NCBI GenBank assembly: GCA_009841005.1
Contig: VXMR01000155.1
Span: forward strand, 1 to 44,262
Length of the DNA stretch: 44,262 nucleotides
Origin: Gemmatimonadales bacterium
GTDB taxonomy: Bacteria > Gemmatimonadota > Gemmatimonadetes > Palauibacterales > Palauibacteraceae
Direction of reading: 5' to 3'
The translations under genes were made by a program, and so were the position numbers. The notes below the pieces were generated by a model. The model saw only the letters and a list, made by a program, of their open reading frames with translations, made no database searches and had not been told where the DNA came from. Shown one piece after another: positions 16,365 through 25,306 of the stretch. How positions within the stretch are numbered: position 1 is the stretch's first letter; the number at the start of each line of letters is the position of its first letter.

Positions 16365-16691
16365 TCAGGCGGTTCTTGGAGGGGGCGTGTCCGGAGAGGC
16401 GCGCGAGGGAATCGGGGCGACGCTGCCCTGAAGCGCGGGATCCCATGTCTGCGAGAAGGCGCGGAAGCCGGCGCCGGTCTCCGCGAGTGACGCCAGGAGC
16501 ACGACAGTGCACGCCATAAGCGTGTGGCAGTCTCCCGGCGTCCCTGCCTCGTCACCCGCGACGGGGGTCAACGCGGCGGCGATCGCATGGTTGTGCGACG
16601 GGTGGTCGTGCGACCCCACCTCGCAGAGCGGGGCGCGCGCGTACGGCAAGACGACCGCGATCAGAAGCAGGGAGATGGCAAACCGGCGCAT
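16365..16691 (-). CDS. Small exported His-rich protein
   Basis: The 108-residue protein has an N-terminal hydrophobic signal or anchor (FAISLLLIAVVLPYARA). This is followed by C-E-V-G-S-H-D-H-P-S-H-N-H-A and a second cysteine-containing hydrophobic segment (DCHTLMACTVVLLASLAET). The Cys-His-His-rich pattern resembles small periplasmic metal-associated proteins (DUF2946-like), though I cannot confirm the family. It is upstream of the His/Met-rich lipoprotein and barrel protein on the same strand, suggesting a three-gene metal-related operon. It starts 62 bp downstream of the MFS/spermidine-synthase stop and might also be read through from it. Confidence 0.65.
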   Translation of the reverse strand: MRRFAISLLLIAVVLPYARAPLCEVGSHDHPSHNHAIAAALTPVAGDEAGTPGDCHTLMACTVVLLASLAETGAGFRAFSQTWDPALQGSVAPIPSRASPDTPPPRTA

Positions 16692-16752
16692 GGCCGCAGT
16701 CTACCGGGTCCTCGTCGATGTGTCGATGCCCGCGAACCCGGATCAGCCGACG

Positions 16753-19065
16753 CTAGCGCGCGGGCATGAAGAAGGCGTCGTTGTCCGTGACGACGGGCCC
16801 GCGGCCGATGTAACCCGTCAGATCCGCCTCGGCCATCGCCACGTAGCCTGCGATGGTCTCCGGCGGCCCGAGGTCGCGGGTGACGATCGGATTGGCGGCC
16901 GCCCGCGTGAGCACCGACTGCATCACGACGGACGACATCGGCTCCCGCGTGGCGACGACGTAGCTGTGCGTCGCCCCGGTCGACCACAGCACCATGTTGG
17001 GGAAGATGTCCCATACGGTCCGCAGGATGTCGCGATAGTCGTCTTCGCGGACGCCGTGGATCGGGATCCACTGCATGAAGACGCCGTCCGCGGCGAGCCG
17101 GCTTTCGATCAACTGATAGAACTCGCTCGTGAACAGCGCCCATGAACTCGCGTTCGCGGGGTGCGTCGCGTCCACGGAGATGATGTCGTACGACTCCTCC
17201 GTCCGGAGAAGGAAGTTCCGCCCGTCCTCGACATGGAGCCGCAGCCGGTCGCTGTCGAGAACATCGTAGTTCTCCTCGGAGTAGACCGCGGCCGCCTCCA
17301 TCATCTCGGGAGAAAGGTCGACGGCGTCGATGACCGGGATGTCGTGCGTGTTCATCGTCCCGGTCGCGATCCCGTTGCCGAAGCTGAGGACGAGCGCGTT
17401 GCGGGCGCCGGGCCGGAGCAGCGGCGGCAGATGTCCGAGCAGCCGGAAGGCCGACATGCTCGCGCGGTCCGTCGGCACTTCGTCGCGGCCGTTGACGAAG
17501 GAGATCTTGAAGTTGTCCTCCGGGACCTCGAGCACGGCGACGGTGGTCTCGGCGCCCTCTTTGTAGAAGATGAGCCGGTCCGTCTCCGTGTAGTACGAGC
17601 CGAGATAGAAGCCGGTGGGGAGGATCGCGACGCCCAGCAGCGTGGCCACCATCGCGCCCGCCGGCGCAAATCGCCGCGTCCGCCGGCCCCCGCGGTCGAA
17701 GCGCAGGGCCACGGCTCCGAGTGCGAGGTTCAGCACCGCCAGCGCAACCGTCGTGTTGCGCAGTCCGAGGAGCGGCACGAGCACGAACCCCGCGCCGAGG
17801 GAGCCGGCAATCGCTCCCACCGTATTGAACGCGTTCACGCGGCCGATCCGAAGCCCGACGACCTGGGTCCGCTCGCGCGTGTACAGGCTCCCGACGACGG
17901 GGAACAGCGCCCCGAGGAGAAGGGTGGGAGGAAAGAGCGTGACAAGGGCGATGAGGAACTCGTAGGCGACGGTGTAGCCGCCGAACCAGTCCTCGAGGTG
18001 GAGCGCGGGAAGTCGCGCGAAGGCGTGGAGGATGATGACGGCGAGCAGCCCGAGCGTGAGCTGGATCGCCCCGAAGTGCCTCAGCGTCGCCCGTTTCCGC
18101 CGCAGGACCCAGCTCGCGCCGGCGCTTCCGAGCGCGAGCCCGGTGAGGAAGACCGTCAGCATGAGCGAGAACGAGTACGAGGCGTGCGAGGAGTGGATGT
18201 AGAGGATCCGCGCCCACACCACCTCGTAGCCGAGGGCGATGAAGCCGGAGATGCCGTAGGCGACCGCGACGTAGCGCAGCGCCCCGGCCGAGATCGGGAG
18301 CGCGCCTTCCGCGGGTCCGGTCGCGGGCCGGCCCCCAACCGCCGAATCCGTTGCGGAACCGCGGGCCCCGCCCACTGCGGAGTCGCCGGCCTCCCTCGCC
18401 GCGTCGCCCGCCAGCCGGGCCGGAGCCAGCCGGGTGAGCGCGAGGGCTCCCCCCGCGACGAGCAGATTGATCGCCGCGCCGAGGAAGATGGTCTCCCGCG
18501 CGCCCAGGTACCGGAGGAAGACGAGTCCGGTGAGGACGCAGCCCAGGGCGGCGCCCGCCGTGTTCACGAGGTAGAGCCGACCCACGTCGCTTCCCACGCG
18601 CCCGCCGTGAGTCGCGTAGATCCGGCTCATGACGGGCAGCGTGGCCCCGATGAGGAAGGTCGTCGGCGTGAGCACGGCCAGGGAGAAGACAAGCCGGCCC
18701 AGCGTGAGCCAGAAGCCTCCGGCCGGCAGGGCGTTGCTGAGCCCCGGATAGATTGTATGCAGGGCCCCGAGCAGGAAGGGCGACAGTGCGGCGAGCGCGG
18801 CGATCCCCACTTCGAGTGCCGCGTACGTGCGCAGGGGCCGTGCGTGCGCGTCGATGCGCCGACCCATCAGGTAGCTGCCGAGCGCGAGCCCGATCATGTA
18901 GGCCCCGATGACCGTGCTGTAGGCGTAGATGCTGACGCCGAACGTGAAGACGGACTGCCGCACCCAGGCGATCTGATAGATGAGCCCGCTGACCCCCGAC
19001 AGGAAGAAGAGGGCCAGCAGCGCGATCCGCCGTACACGGCTATCGGACGTCATCGATCGGGGCAT
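16753..19065 (-). CDS. Fused MFS-type membrane protein and spermidine-synthase-like domain
   Basis: The 770-residue protein has about 12 hydrophobic segments in its first 500 residues (FLSGVSGLIYQIAWVRQ, then IGAYMIGLALGSYLMGRRID). A spermidine-synthase-like Rossmann domain follows from about residue 500. That domain has LSFGNGIATG near 560, I-D-A-V-D-L-S-P-E-M-M, LHVEDGRNFLLRTEESYDII and V-F-M-Q-W-I-P. This fused architecture is common in environmental bacteria; its substrate is generally unknown. The glycine-rich loop and acidic residue suggest SAM or decarboxylated-SAM binding, but transferase specificity cannot be read from sequence. ATG 19065 or 19053 are both possible starts; neither has a strong ribosome-binding site. 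It is divergent from the exported amidohydrolase gene. Confidence 0.88.
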   Translation of the reverse strand: MPRSMTSDSRVRRIALLALFFLSGVSGLIYQIAWVRQSVFTFGVSIYAYSTVIGAYMIGLALGSYLMGRRIDAHARPLRTYAALEVGIAALAALSPFLLGALHTIYPGLSNALPAGGFWLTLGRLVFSLAVLTPTTFLIGATLPVMSRIYATHGGRVGSDVGRLYLVNTAGAALGCVLTGLVFLRYLGARETIFLGAAINLLVAGGALALTRLAPARLAGDAAREAGDSAVGGARGSATDSAVGGRPATGPAEGALPISAGALRYVAVAYGISGFIALGYEVVWARILYIHSSHASYSFSLMLTVFLTGLALGSAGASWVLRRKRATLRHFGAIQLTLGLLAVIILHAFARLPALHLEDWFGGYTVAYEFLIALVTLFPPTLLLGALFPVVGSLYTRERTQVVGLRIGRVNAFNTVGAIAGSLGAGFVLVPLLGLRNTTVALAVLNLALGAVALRFDRGGRRTRRFAPAGAMVATLLGVAILPTGFYLGSYYTETDRLIFYKEGAETTVAVLEVPEDNFKISFVNGRDEVPTDRASMSAFRLLGHLPPLLRPGARNALVLSFGNGIATGTMNTHDIPVIDAVDLSPEMMEAAAVYSEENYDVLDSDRLRLHVEDGRNFLLRTEESYDIISVDATHPANASSWALFTSEFYQLIESRLAADGVFMQWIPIHGVREDDYRDILRTVWDIFPNMVLWSTGATHSYVVATREPMSSVVMQSVLTRAAANPIVTRDLGPPETIAGYVAMAEADLTGYIGRGPVVTDNDAFFMPAR

Positions 19066-19273
19066 CCAGGGCGGCGGGTTCGTTCTGGACGGGAGATGAG
19101 GTGTCGGTCGGCGGCAACGTAGTCTGCCTGCCGGGCAGTCGATAGCCCGACCCGGTGCGCCGCGCCGGCCCAACGCCGGGCGCTTCCCGCCGTCTGGCCG
19201 CGCTCGGACCCGGACGACAGGTTTCGCAGGTGCCGACCACGCGATGATCACCCGCCGACTTGAGGAGCGTCCG

Positions 19274-20659
19274 ATGCGAACGACAGCGATGAGCCTTCGG
19301 ACCGCGGTGCTGGCCGCGGCCTTCGTCCCCCCCGCTCCCTCCCCGGCGTACGGCGCCGTTCCCGCGATGGCGGTGGCCGACCATCCGGCGGCTCAGGAAG
19401 TGACCGCGATCCGGGCCGGCCGGCTCATCGACGGCACGGGCCGGCCGGCTCGCGAGAACCAGGTCATCATTGTACGCGGAGAGCGGATCGAAGCCGTGGG
19501 CGACGCGTCGGCCATCGCCATCCCGGACGGCGCCCGGGTCGTCGACTTGGGCGGCCACACCGTGATGCCCGGGATCGTCGACGCGCACGCGCACCTCTCG
19601 ATCCGGCCCGACATTCGCACGCTTCGGGGTCAGCTGGAAGGCATGGAGCAGCACGACGCCATGCAGATGGCGCGCATCGTGCGGAACATCCGGGTCCAAC
19701 TCATGTCCGGTGTCACGAGCATCTACGTGGTCGGCGAGGTCCATTACAACGACATCCAGGCGTCGCAGGCCGTGGAGCAGGGGATCATTCCGGGCCCCCG
19801 GATCTATCCCAGCGGGAACTTCATCTCGACCACCGCCGGCCACGGCCCGGCCGAGTACCGGACGACGAACGGGCCCTGGGAGATGCGCACATTCGTCCGA
19901 CAGAACTACGAGATGGGCGCGCACCACATGAAGCTGACGATCACCGACCGCGCCAGGGTGGGTCCCAACAACGGCACCCCGTACGCTCCCGGCGAGAGCA
20001 ACTACACGAAGGAAGAGATCGACGCCGCCGTGAACGAGCTGCACCGGCTCGGGATCGAGGCCACCGCGCACGCGAACGGTCAGTCAATCCGCCTGGCGGT
20101 CGAGGCGGGAGTCAACTCGATCCAGCACGGGGGGAACCTCGACGAAGAACTGATGGACCTCATGGCGAGCCGCGACGTGGGGTTCGTGAACACGTACACC
20201 ATCGGCTTCCAGAGCGTCTTCAACGAGTGGGGCTTCCTCGACAACGAAGCGGGCGACATCGGCGACTGGCTCGAGCGCGGACGCCAGGTGCACGAGCAGG
20301 AGCTGTCACGGAACGAGGGTCGTGCGCAGCGGCGCGTGGCCCGCCTGGGACAGCTCAGCCGCTCCAAGGAGAAGGGGGTCAAGGTCGGCATCGGGACGGA
20401 CAGCATGCACGGCTACATGCTGCTCGAAATGGAGAATCTCGTCGCCGCCGGGTTCACGCCGCTCGAGGCGATCACCGCGGCCACGGGGCTGAACGCCGAG
20501 ATCGTGGGGATCGAGGATGAAGTGGGCACCGTCGAGGTGGGCCGCTTCGCGGACATCATCGCGATCGATGGCCGGCCCGACGAGAATATCCGCGACATGG
20601 GGAACGTGGCGTTCATCATGGTCGGCGGCCGCGACCAGTCCGCCCTCAGCTTCCGGTAA
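19274..20659 (+). CDS. Exported metal-dependent amidohydrolase
   Basis: The 461-residue protein has a signal peptide (about residues 1-30) and an amidohydrolase-superfamily beta-barrel. Metal-site motifs are in order: V-D-A-H-A-H-L (first His pair), HHMKLTITDR (candidate bridging Lys), ATAHANG (His), NSIQHGG (His) and IGTDSMHG (Asp). The N- and C-terminal flanks IRAGRLIDGTGRPA and GTVEVGRFADIIAIDGRP are typical of imidazolonepropionase/prolidase-like members. It should hydrolyse an amide or cyclic amide in the periplasm; the substrate is unknown. The start at 19274 follows a GAGGAG ribosome-binding site. It ends 9 bp from the convergent MpaB gene. Confidence 0.9.
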   Translation: MRTTAMSLRTAVLAAAFVPPAPSPAYGAVPAMAVADHPAAQEVTAIRAGRLIDGTGRPARENQVIIVRGERIEAVGDASAIAIPDGARVVDLGGHTVMPGIVDAHAHLSIRPDIRTLRGQLEGMEQHDAMQMARIVRNIRVQLMSGVTSIYVVGEVHYNDIQASQAVEQGIIPGPRIYPSGNFISTTAGHGPAEYRTTNGPWEMRTFVRQNYEMGAHHMKLTITDRARVGPNNGTPYAPGESNYTKEEIDAAVNELHRLGIEATAHANGQSIRLAVEAGVNSIQHGGNLDEELMDLMASRDVGFVNTYTIGFQSVFNEWGFLDNEAGDIGDWLERGRQVHEQELSRNEGRAQRRVARLGQLSRSKEKGVKVGIGTDSMHGYMLLEMENLVAAGFTPLEAITAATGLNAEIVGIEDEVGTVEVGRFADIIAIDGRPDENIRDMGNVAFIMVGGRDQSALSFR

Positions 20660-20668
20660 CCGGCGCGT

Positions 20669-21844
20669 CTACCAGGAGCGTGACGCTTCGTCGTGGAGCG
20701 TGGTGGGCAAGCTGTAGGACTGTTCGAAATCGCCTACGTTGGAGATGTCGAGCATCTCCATGTAGTCGTAGCCTTGGTCGAGTTTGTGGAATCCCGGAAT
20801 CCACTCCAGTGCCGCCCTCCTCAACCGGTGCTTCAACCACAGCAGGGGAACCTGCGGGACCTTCCCGGATGGGGGAAACAGGAACTGGTCGGCCAGCTCG
20901 TCTCCGACCAGTTCCCGGCAAACCTGGTAGATGAACGTGGCGAACGGCCGGCGTTCCTTGGGATCCTTTACACCCAGCAGGAGCGGGGCACTGTTTACGA
21001 TGCTGTTCGCCATGATGATGGCGTCGTCGTCCGGGATGGGCTCGCACAGCATCCCGATCTCGAATCTGCGGCGCGCCACGTCATAATCCTCGAAGAGGAG
21101 CGCCTCCGGGACGCCCATGATCCAGGCGGTGTATCTCCACACATGGACGTAGCCTTCCCATTCCATGTCGCTGAATTTTGCGCCGAGGCGCTTGGCGTGC
21201 TGCAGGAGACGCGCCGAGAAAGTCGTGGAGGCGAGCATGATGTGAGCCGCACTGAGGGGCATGCCGTGAGCCGCCGCGTCCCATTCGTCCGAAGCCTCGA
21301 GCAACATCCTGGACTGTGCATGCACGAGTCGGATTCGAAGCGTCAGCCTCCAGCCATCCCCGCCCGGTTCCATCCCGCCCGGGAGATACTGGTCGGCGAG
21401 GTGCAGCAGGTTCTGGCGAAGGCGGCGAACCCCGTTCTGCGTGATGCGCCCCCGGATCCTGAAGGACTTGCTGATCAGCGTCGAAAAGCCCTCGACGATC
21501 GCGGCCCCGGCCAGGGCTGCCGGAATGATGTTGGAATTGCGGATGAAGCCGCGCGTAGCCGCCTGGGCGAGGTCCGGATCGTACCAGTCCGGAACGACGG
21601 ATACCTCGGCCACCAGTTCCCTGAGAGAGTCCGGGAGACCATCGGGCAACCGGAACGGATCTCGCAGGGCGGACGCTATGAGCGCGTGTACCTCGCCGGG
21701 GGCACAGGACGCCGCAAGATCCTCGACGACCCGATCGGCAAGGGGATCTCCGAGCGTGGTATGACGGATGTAATCGTCCGCAAGCCGGGAATCGATGGCC
21801 CGCGCGGCCTCGTACCCGGGAACGTAGCTGGACGGAATCCTCAT
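20669..21844 (-). CDS. MpaB/latex-clearing-protein family (DUF2236) haem oxygenase-like protein
   Basis: The 391-residue protein belongs to the DUF2236 family, which includes fungal MpaB and bacterial latex-clearing protein. Members characterised so far are b-type haem oxygenases that cleave isoprenoid double bonds. Family-type segments include RIRLVHAQSRMLL near residue 160, ARLLQHAKRLGAKFSD near 205 and VHVWRYTAWIMGVPEALL near 225, with candidate haem-ligand histidines. The start at ATG 21844 is preferred over an upstream TTG at 21874 and has a GGGGAGATGAG sequence upstream. It is divergent from a solo RND permease, with repeat-type operators between, suggesting that the two genes are co-regulated. 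A polyisoprenoid or other lipid-like substrate is inference. Confidence 0.82.
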   Translation of the reverse strand: MRIPSSYVPGYEAARAIDSRLADDYIRHTTLGDPLADRVVEDLAASCAPGEVHALIASALRDPFRLPDGLPDSLRELVAEVSVVPDWYDPDLAQAATRGFIRNSNIIPAALAGAAIVEGFSTLISKSFRIRGRITQNGVRRLRQNLLHLADQYLPGGMEPGGDGWRLTLRIRLVHAQSRMLLEASDEWDAAAHGMPLSAAHIMLASTTFSARLLQHAKRLGAKFSDMEWEGYVHVWRYTAWIMGVPEALLFEDYDVARRRFEIGMLCEPIPDDDAIIMANSIVNSAPLLLGVKDPKERRPFATFIYQVCRELVGDELADQFLFPPSGKVPQVPLLWLKHRLRRAALEWIPGFHKLDQGYDYMEMLDISNVGDFEQSYSLPTTLHDEASRSW

Positions 21845-21860
21845 ACGTGAGTTGATCTCA

Positions 21861-21901
21861 TCTCCCCAATTCAACCCAAATGTCTCCCCATCTCAACCGA
21901 A
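21861..21901. promoter_or_regulatory. 22-bp-spaced direct repeat upstream of the MpaB-like gene
   Basis: TCTCCCCAATTCAACCCAA (21861-21879) and TCTCCCCATCTCAACCGAA (21883-21901) match at 16 of 19 positions and start 22 bp apart, two turns of the helix. They lie 17-57 bp upstream of the MpaB-like ATG. This geometry fits a dimeric activator or repressor site. The binding protein is unknown. Confidence 0.5.
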
Positions 21902-22003
21902 GAGAATACGTTCGGACAACGAATGGCAAAAGTTTCGGGGACATGACGCCCGGGATCCGTCCGCCCGGCGCTCTGGCGAATCGGTCGCGCGCGGCGTAAA
22001 CCG

Positions 22004-22045
22004 TTAGGCCTGCGAGCGTCGACAGTCAGGCCTGCGAGCGTTGGC
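22004..22045. promoter_or_regulatory. Second 22-bp tandem repeat upstream of the RND gene
   Basis: AGGCCTGCGAGCGT occurs at 22006-22019 and again, identical, at 22028-22041, exactly 22 bp apart. Flanking bases also match partly. The repeats end about 40 bp before the RND start. The sequence differs from the 21861-21901 repeat but has the same period, so the divergent region carries two operator-like pairs, one near each gene. Confidence 0.5.
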
Positions 22046-22081
22046 TGAGGGGAGGTGGGACACATCACGGAAGAGCGCCGT

Positions 22082-25000
22082 GTGAGTGACGACGGTCACT
22101 TCGACCGAAGCAGTGTCCGGGGCCCCATCGGCTTCATGGCGAAGAACGGCATCGCCGCAAACGTGGTCATGCTGTTCCTCGTCCTCGCCGGCTTGGCCTC
22201 GGCCCGGAACCTGGTCCAGGAAGTCCTGCCCGATTTTTCCCTGGACCGCGTCCAGATCGTCGTACCCTATCCCGGTGCGGCTCCCGAGGAGGTCGAGGAA
22301 TCCATCGTCCGCCGGATCGAGGAGCAGATCCGGGCGGTGGACGGCCTGAGCCGGGTGGAAGCCACCGCGTCCGAGGGGCTCGCGTCGGTGATTGCGGAGT
22401 TCACCTCGGGAACGGACGTCAACCGCGCCCTCAACGAAGTGAAGGCCGAGGTCGACCGCATTCCGACCTTTCCGGCCGCCGCCGAACGGCCCGAGATACG
22501 GGAGATCACGAGTCGGCAGAGCGTTATTCGTCTTCTCGTGTACGGCGATGTGCCGGAACGCACGCTCAAGGAACTGGCATACGGCATCGAGGAAGGACTC
22601 TCCGCCCTTCCCGAGGTGTCGCTGGCCGAGATCAGCGGCGCCCGTCCGTACGAGATCTCGATCGAGGTGCCCCTGCGACGGCTTCGCGCCCTCGGTCTGA
22701 CTCTGGACGACATCGCGTTTGCGGTGCGGCAGAGTTCGCTCGAACTGTCCGCCGGCCGGGTATCCACCAGTGGCGAGGACATCCTCGTGCGCACGCTGGG
22801 ACAGAACTACGAACAGGTGGATTTCGAGGAGATCATCCTCCTCGGCCGGCCGGATGGCACGTCGGTTCGCCTCGGCGAGATCGCGACGGTACGGGACGGG
22901 TTTGCGGACACCGATCTGAGCGTGCGCTACAACGGGCAGACCGCGGTTCGGGTCGATGTCTACCGGACCTCCGACGAGCAGGTGCTGGACATCGCCGAAG
23001 CCGTAAAGCGGTATCTCGACATCGAAGTCGTGCCGGCCCTGCCCGAAGGCGTCTCGGTGGACCTGTGGAAGGATGATTCGGAGGAAGTCAGCGGGCGTCT
23101 CGGCCTCATGACGGAGAACGCTCTGATCGGGTTCGCGCTCGTCTTCGTGGCGCTGGCGCTCTTCCTGGAGATCCGACTCGCCATTTGGGTGGCCGTGGGT
23201 TTGGCCGTCTCCTTCATGGGCGCGTTCCTCGTGATGGGCTTCCTGGGCATCTCGATCAACATGTTCTCGCTGATGGCGCTCGTGCTGGCGCTGGGCATCG
23301 TCGTGGACGACGCGATCGTCGTGGGAGAGAGCATCTTCGCCGAGAGAGAGCGCGGACAAAGGGGGCTCGCGGCCGCCATCCGCGGCACGCGCCGCGTCAG
23401 CACTCCCGTCATATTCTCGGTTCTCACGACGATCACGGCCTTCGCCGCGCTGCTGAACGCCCCCGGCCCGCAGGGAGAACTCGGCCGCGGGATTCCACTC
23501 GTGGTGATCGCGGTGCTCGTGATCTCGCTGATGGAATCGCTGCTCGTTCTCCCGAACCACCTCTCCCACCTGGCGGCCCCCGGCCGCGTGCGGAGGTCCG
23601 GCGCCGCCCATCGGATGCTGGAGCGGGCCCAGGGTGCGGTTGACCGGACCATGAAGCGAATCGCGGACGGACCCCTCGACCGCGGGCTCCGCCTTGCGAC
23701 GGAGCAGCCCTCCATCATCCTCGCCGCGGCGGCCGGTCTGCTCGTGATCTCGATGGGGACGGTGGCGTCGGGCATCGTACCCAACCAGTTCATCACCCCG
23801 ATCGAGGGCGATGTCGTCTCGGCGAACCTGGAGATGCCGACGGGGACCCCGGCCGAGCGCACCGCCCGGATCGTCGCGGAAATCGAAGCCGCGGGACACC
23901 GGGCCGTGGCCCGCCTCGCGGAGGATGAGGCCGGAGGCGAGGATCCGCTGGGGTTCGACGTCGCCGTCACCGTGGGCGAGTTGGCGGCGCTGTACGATCC
24001 TCTCGGCGGGGACGCGGTGGAGGCGGCTCGAGGCCACCTCGGCACGGTGCAGTTCAAGCTCCACGACTGGAACAGCCGGGGCATCGCCGCGTCCACCTTT
24101 GAACGCGTGTGGCGGGAGGAGGTCGGCGTCGCGGCCGAAGCGAAATCGCTCTCGATCTCATCGAACCTTCTGGGTCTGGGGCTGCCCGTTCACTACGAAC
24201 TGTCCCATCCGGATCCGGATCGCCTGGAGGCTATTGCGGGTGAATTCGCGGCTGAACTGACGGCCATGGAGGGGACCTTCGACGTTCGGAGCAACCTCGA
24301 TGAAGGGTTTCGGGAGCTTCAGTTGGAGTTGAATCCGGAGGGCCGCTCCCTGAACCTGACGCTCGACCGCTTCGCGACGCAGGTGCGCTCGGCCTTTTTC
24401 GGGACGGAAGCGCTCAGGGTGCCTCGGGGGCGCGAAGACATGCGCGTGTGGGTCCGGCTTCCCGAGGAGGAGCGTAACTCGGCGGCCGACGTCGAGAACT
24501 ACCTCGTCCGCACGCCGGGGGGCGAAGTGCCGCTTGGTCAGATCGCGTCCGCCGGATTTTCCCGCTCGTCAGCCGCCATCCACCGGGTCGACGGACGCCG
24601 CGCCGTGACGATCACCGCGGACGTGGATCCGCGCATCGCCACTGGCCAGCAGGTGAACGCCAAGCTGGACAACGAAGTCCTCGCGCGACTGACGGGCGAG
24701 AACCCGGATCTCGCCTACACGTACGGCGGTCAGAGGAAGGAGCAGGATCACGCGATCTCCGTGCTGGGCCGGTCGCTCATTCTCGCTCTCCTCATCATGT
24801 ACAGCCTGATGGCGATCCCGTTCGGCTCGTACACGCAGCCCCTCATCATCATGGCCGCCGTTCCGCTCGGCGCGATCGGCGCGCTCGCCGGCCACATGCT
24901 GCTCGGTCTCAGTTGGGGACTGTGGTCGCTGTACGGACTCGTCGGCGTCTTCGGCGTGGTCGTGAACGACTCGCTCATGATGATCCGGTTCATCAACGAC

Positions 25001-25279
25001 CTCAGGGACTCCGGCCTCGAGCCCGCGGATGCGGTCATCAGCGGGGCCAAGGAGAGATTCCGGGCAATCATGCTCACGTCGATTACCACATTCCTGGGCG
25101 TGGCCCCGCTGGTTTTCGAGACGAGCACGTACGCTCAGCACCTCGTTCCGCTGGCGACCTCCGTCGGCTTCGGCGTGTTCATCGCCACGATCCTCCTCAT
25201 GGTCGTCGTGCCCGCGCTGGTGATGACGCAGTACAACCTCGCGGCGCGGCGGGAACGCTGGCGGCTGGCGCGCGCCTGA
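22082..25279 (+). CDS. RND-superfamily efflux permease (solo)
   Basis: The 1065-residue inner-membrane protein has the full RND permease layout, with two repeats of periplasmic loop plus helices. Landmarks are the N-terminal helix NGIAANVVMLFLVLAGLAS, the V-P-Y-P-G-A-A-P-E-E-V-E motif and the helix-4 proton-relay pair D409-D410 in GIVVDDAIVV. V-V-N-D-S-L-M-M-I occupies the helix-10 region, with Asn where AcrB-type pumps have a conserved Lys. No adaptor or outer-membrane gene lies nearby. The start could be GTG 22055, but GTG 22082 has a GGAAGAG site at good spacing and matches the N-terminal length of the paralogue at 34379-37621 better. It should move hydrophobic compounds by proton antiport; the substrate is unknown. 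It is divergent from the MpaB-like oxygenase. Confidence 0.92.
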   Translation: MSDDGHFDRSSVRGPIGFMAKNGIAANVVMLFLVLAGLASARNLVQEVLPDFSLDRVQIVVPYPGAAPEEVEESIVRRIEEQIRAVDGLSRVEATASEGLASVIAEFTSGTDVNRALNEVKAEVDRIPTFPAAAERPEIREITSRQSVIRLLVYGDVPERTLKELAYGIEEGLSALPEVSLAEISGARPYEISIEVPLRRLRALGLTLDDIAFAVRQSSLELSAGRVSTSGEDILVRTLGQNYEQVDFEEIILLGRPDGTSVRLGEIATVRDGFADTDLSVRYNGQTAVRVDVYRTSDEQVLDIAEAVKRYLDIEVVPALPEGVSVDLWKDDSEEVSGRLGLMTENALIGFALVFVALALFLEIRLAIWVAVGLAVSFMGAFLVMGFLGISINMFSLMALVLALGIVVDDAIVVGESIFAERERGQRGLAAAIRGTRRVSTPVIFSVLTTITAFAALLNAPGPQGELGRGIPLVVIAVLVISLMESLLVLPNHLSHLAAPGRVRRSGAAHRMLERAQGAVDRTMKRIADGPLDRGLRLATEQPSIILAAAAGLLVISMGTVASGIVPNQFITPIEGDVVSANLEMPTGTPAERTARIVAEIEAAGHRAVARLAEDEAGGEDPLGFDVAVTVGELAALYDPLGGDAVEAARGHLGTVQFKLHDWNSRGIAASTFERVWREEVGVAAEAKSLSISSNLLGLGLPVHYELSHPDPDRLEAIAGEFAAELTAMEGTFDVRSNLDEGFRELQLELNPEGRSLNLTLDRFATQVRSAFFGTEALRVPRGREDMRVWVRLPEEERNSAADVENYLVRTPGGEVPLGQIASAGFSRSSAAIHRVDGRRAVTITADVDPRIATGQQVNAKLDNEVLARLTGENPDLAYTYGGQRKEQDHAISVLGRSLILALLIMYSLMAIPFGSYTQPLIIMAAVPLGAIGALAGHMLLGLSWGLWSLYGLVGVFGVVVNDSLMMIRFINDLRDSGLEPADAVISGAKERFRAIMLTSITTFLGVAPLVFETSTYAQHLVPLATSVGFGVFIATILLMVVVPALVMTQYNLAARRERWRLARA

Positions 25280-25306
25280 TCGCCGGCTGCCGAATCGCGG
25301 TGGCTG

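Noticed and set aside
17161..19122. Long plus-strand open frame of about 650 codons
   Set aside because: It is antisense to the MFS/spermidine-synthase gene, rich in R, E, G and P as expected from a high-GC shadow frame, with no domain.
22004..24064. Long minus-strand open frame opposite the first RND gene
   Set aside because: The antisense strand of a clear RND permease; composition is charged and repetitive, with no recognisable fold.
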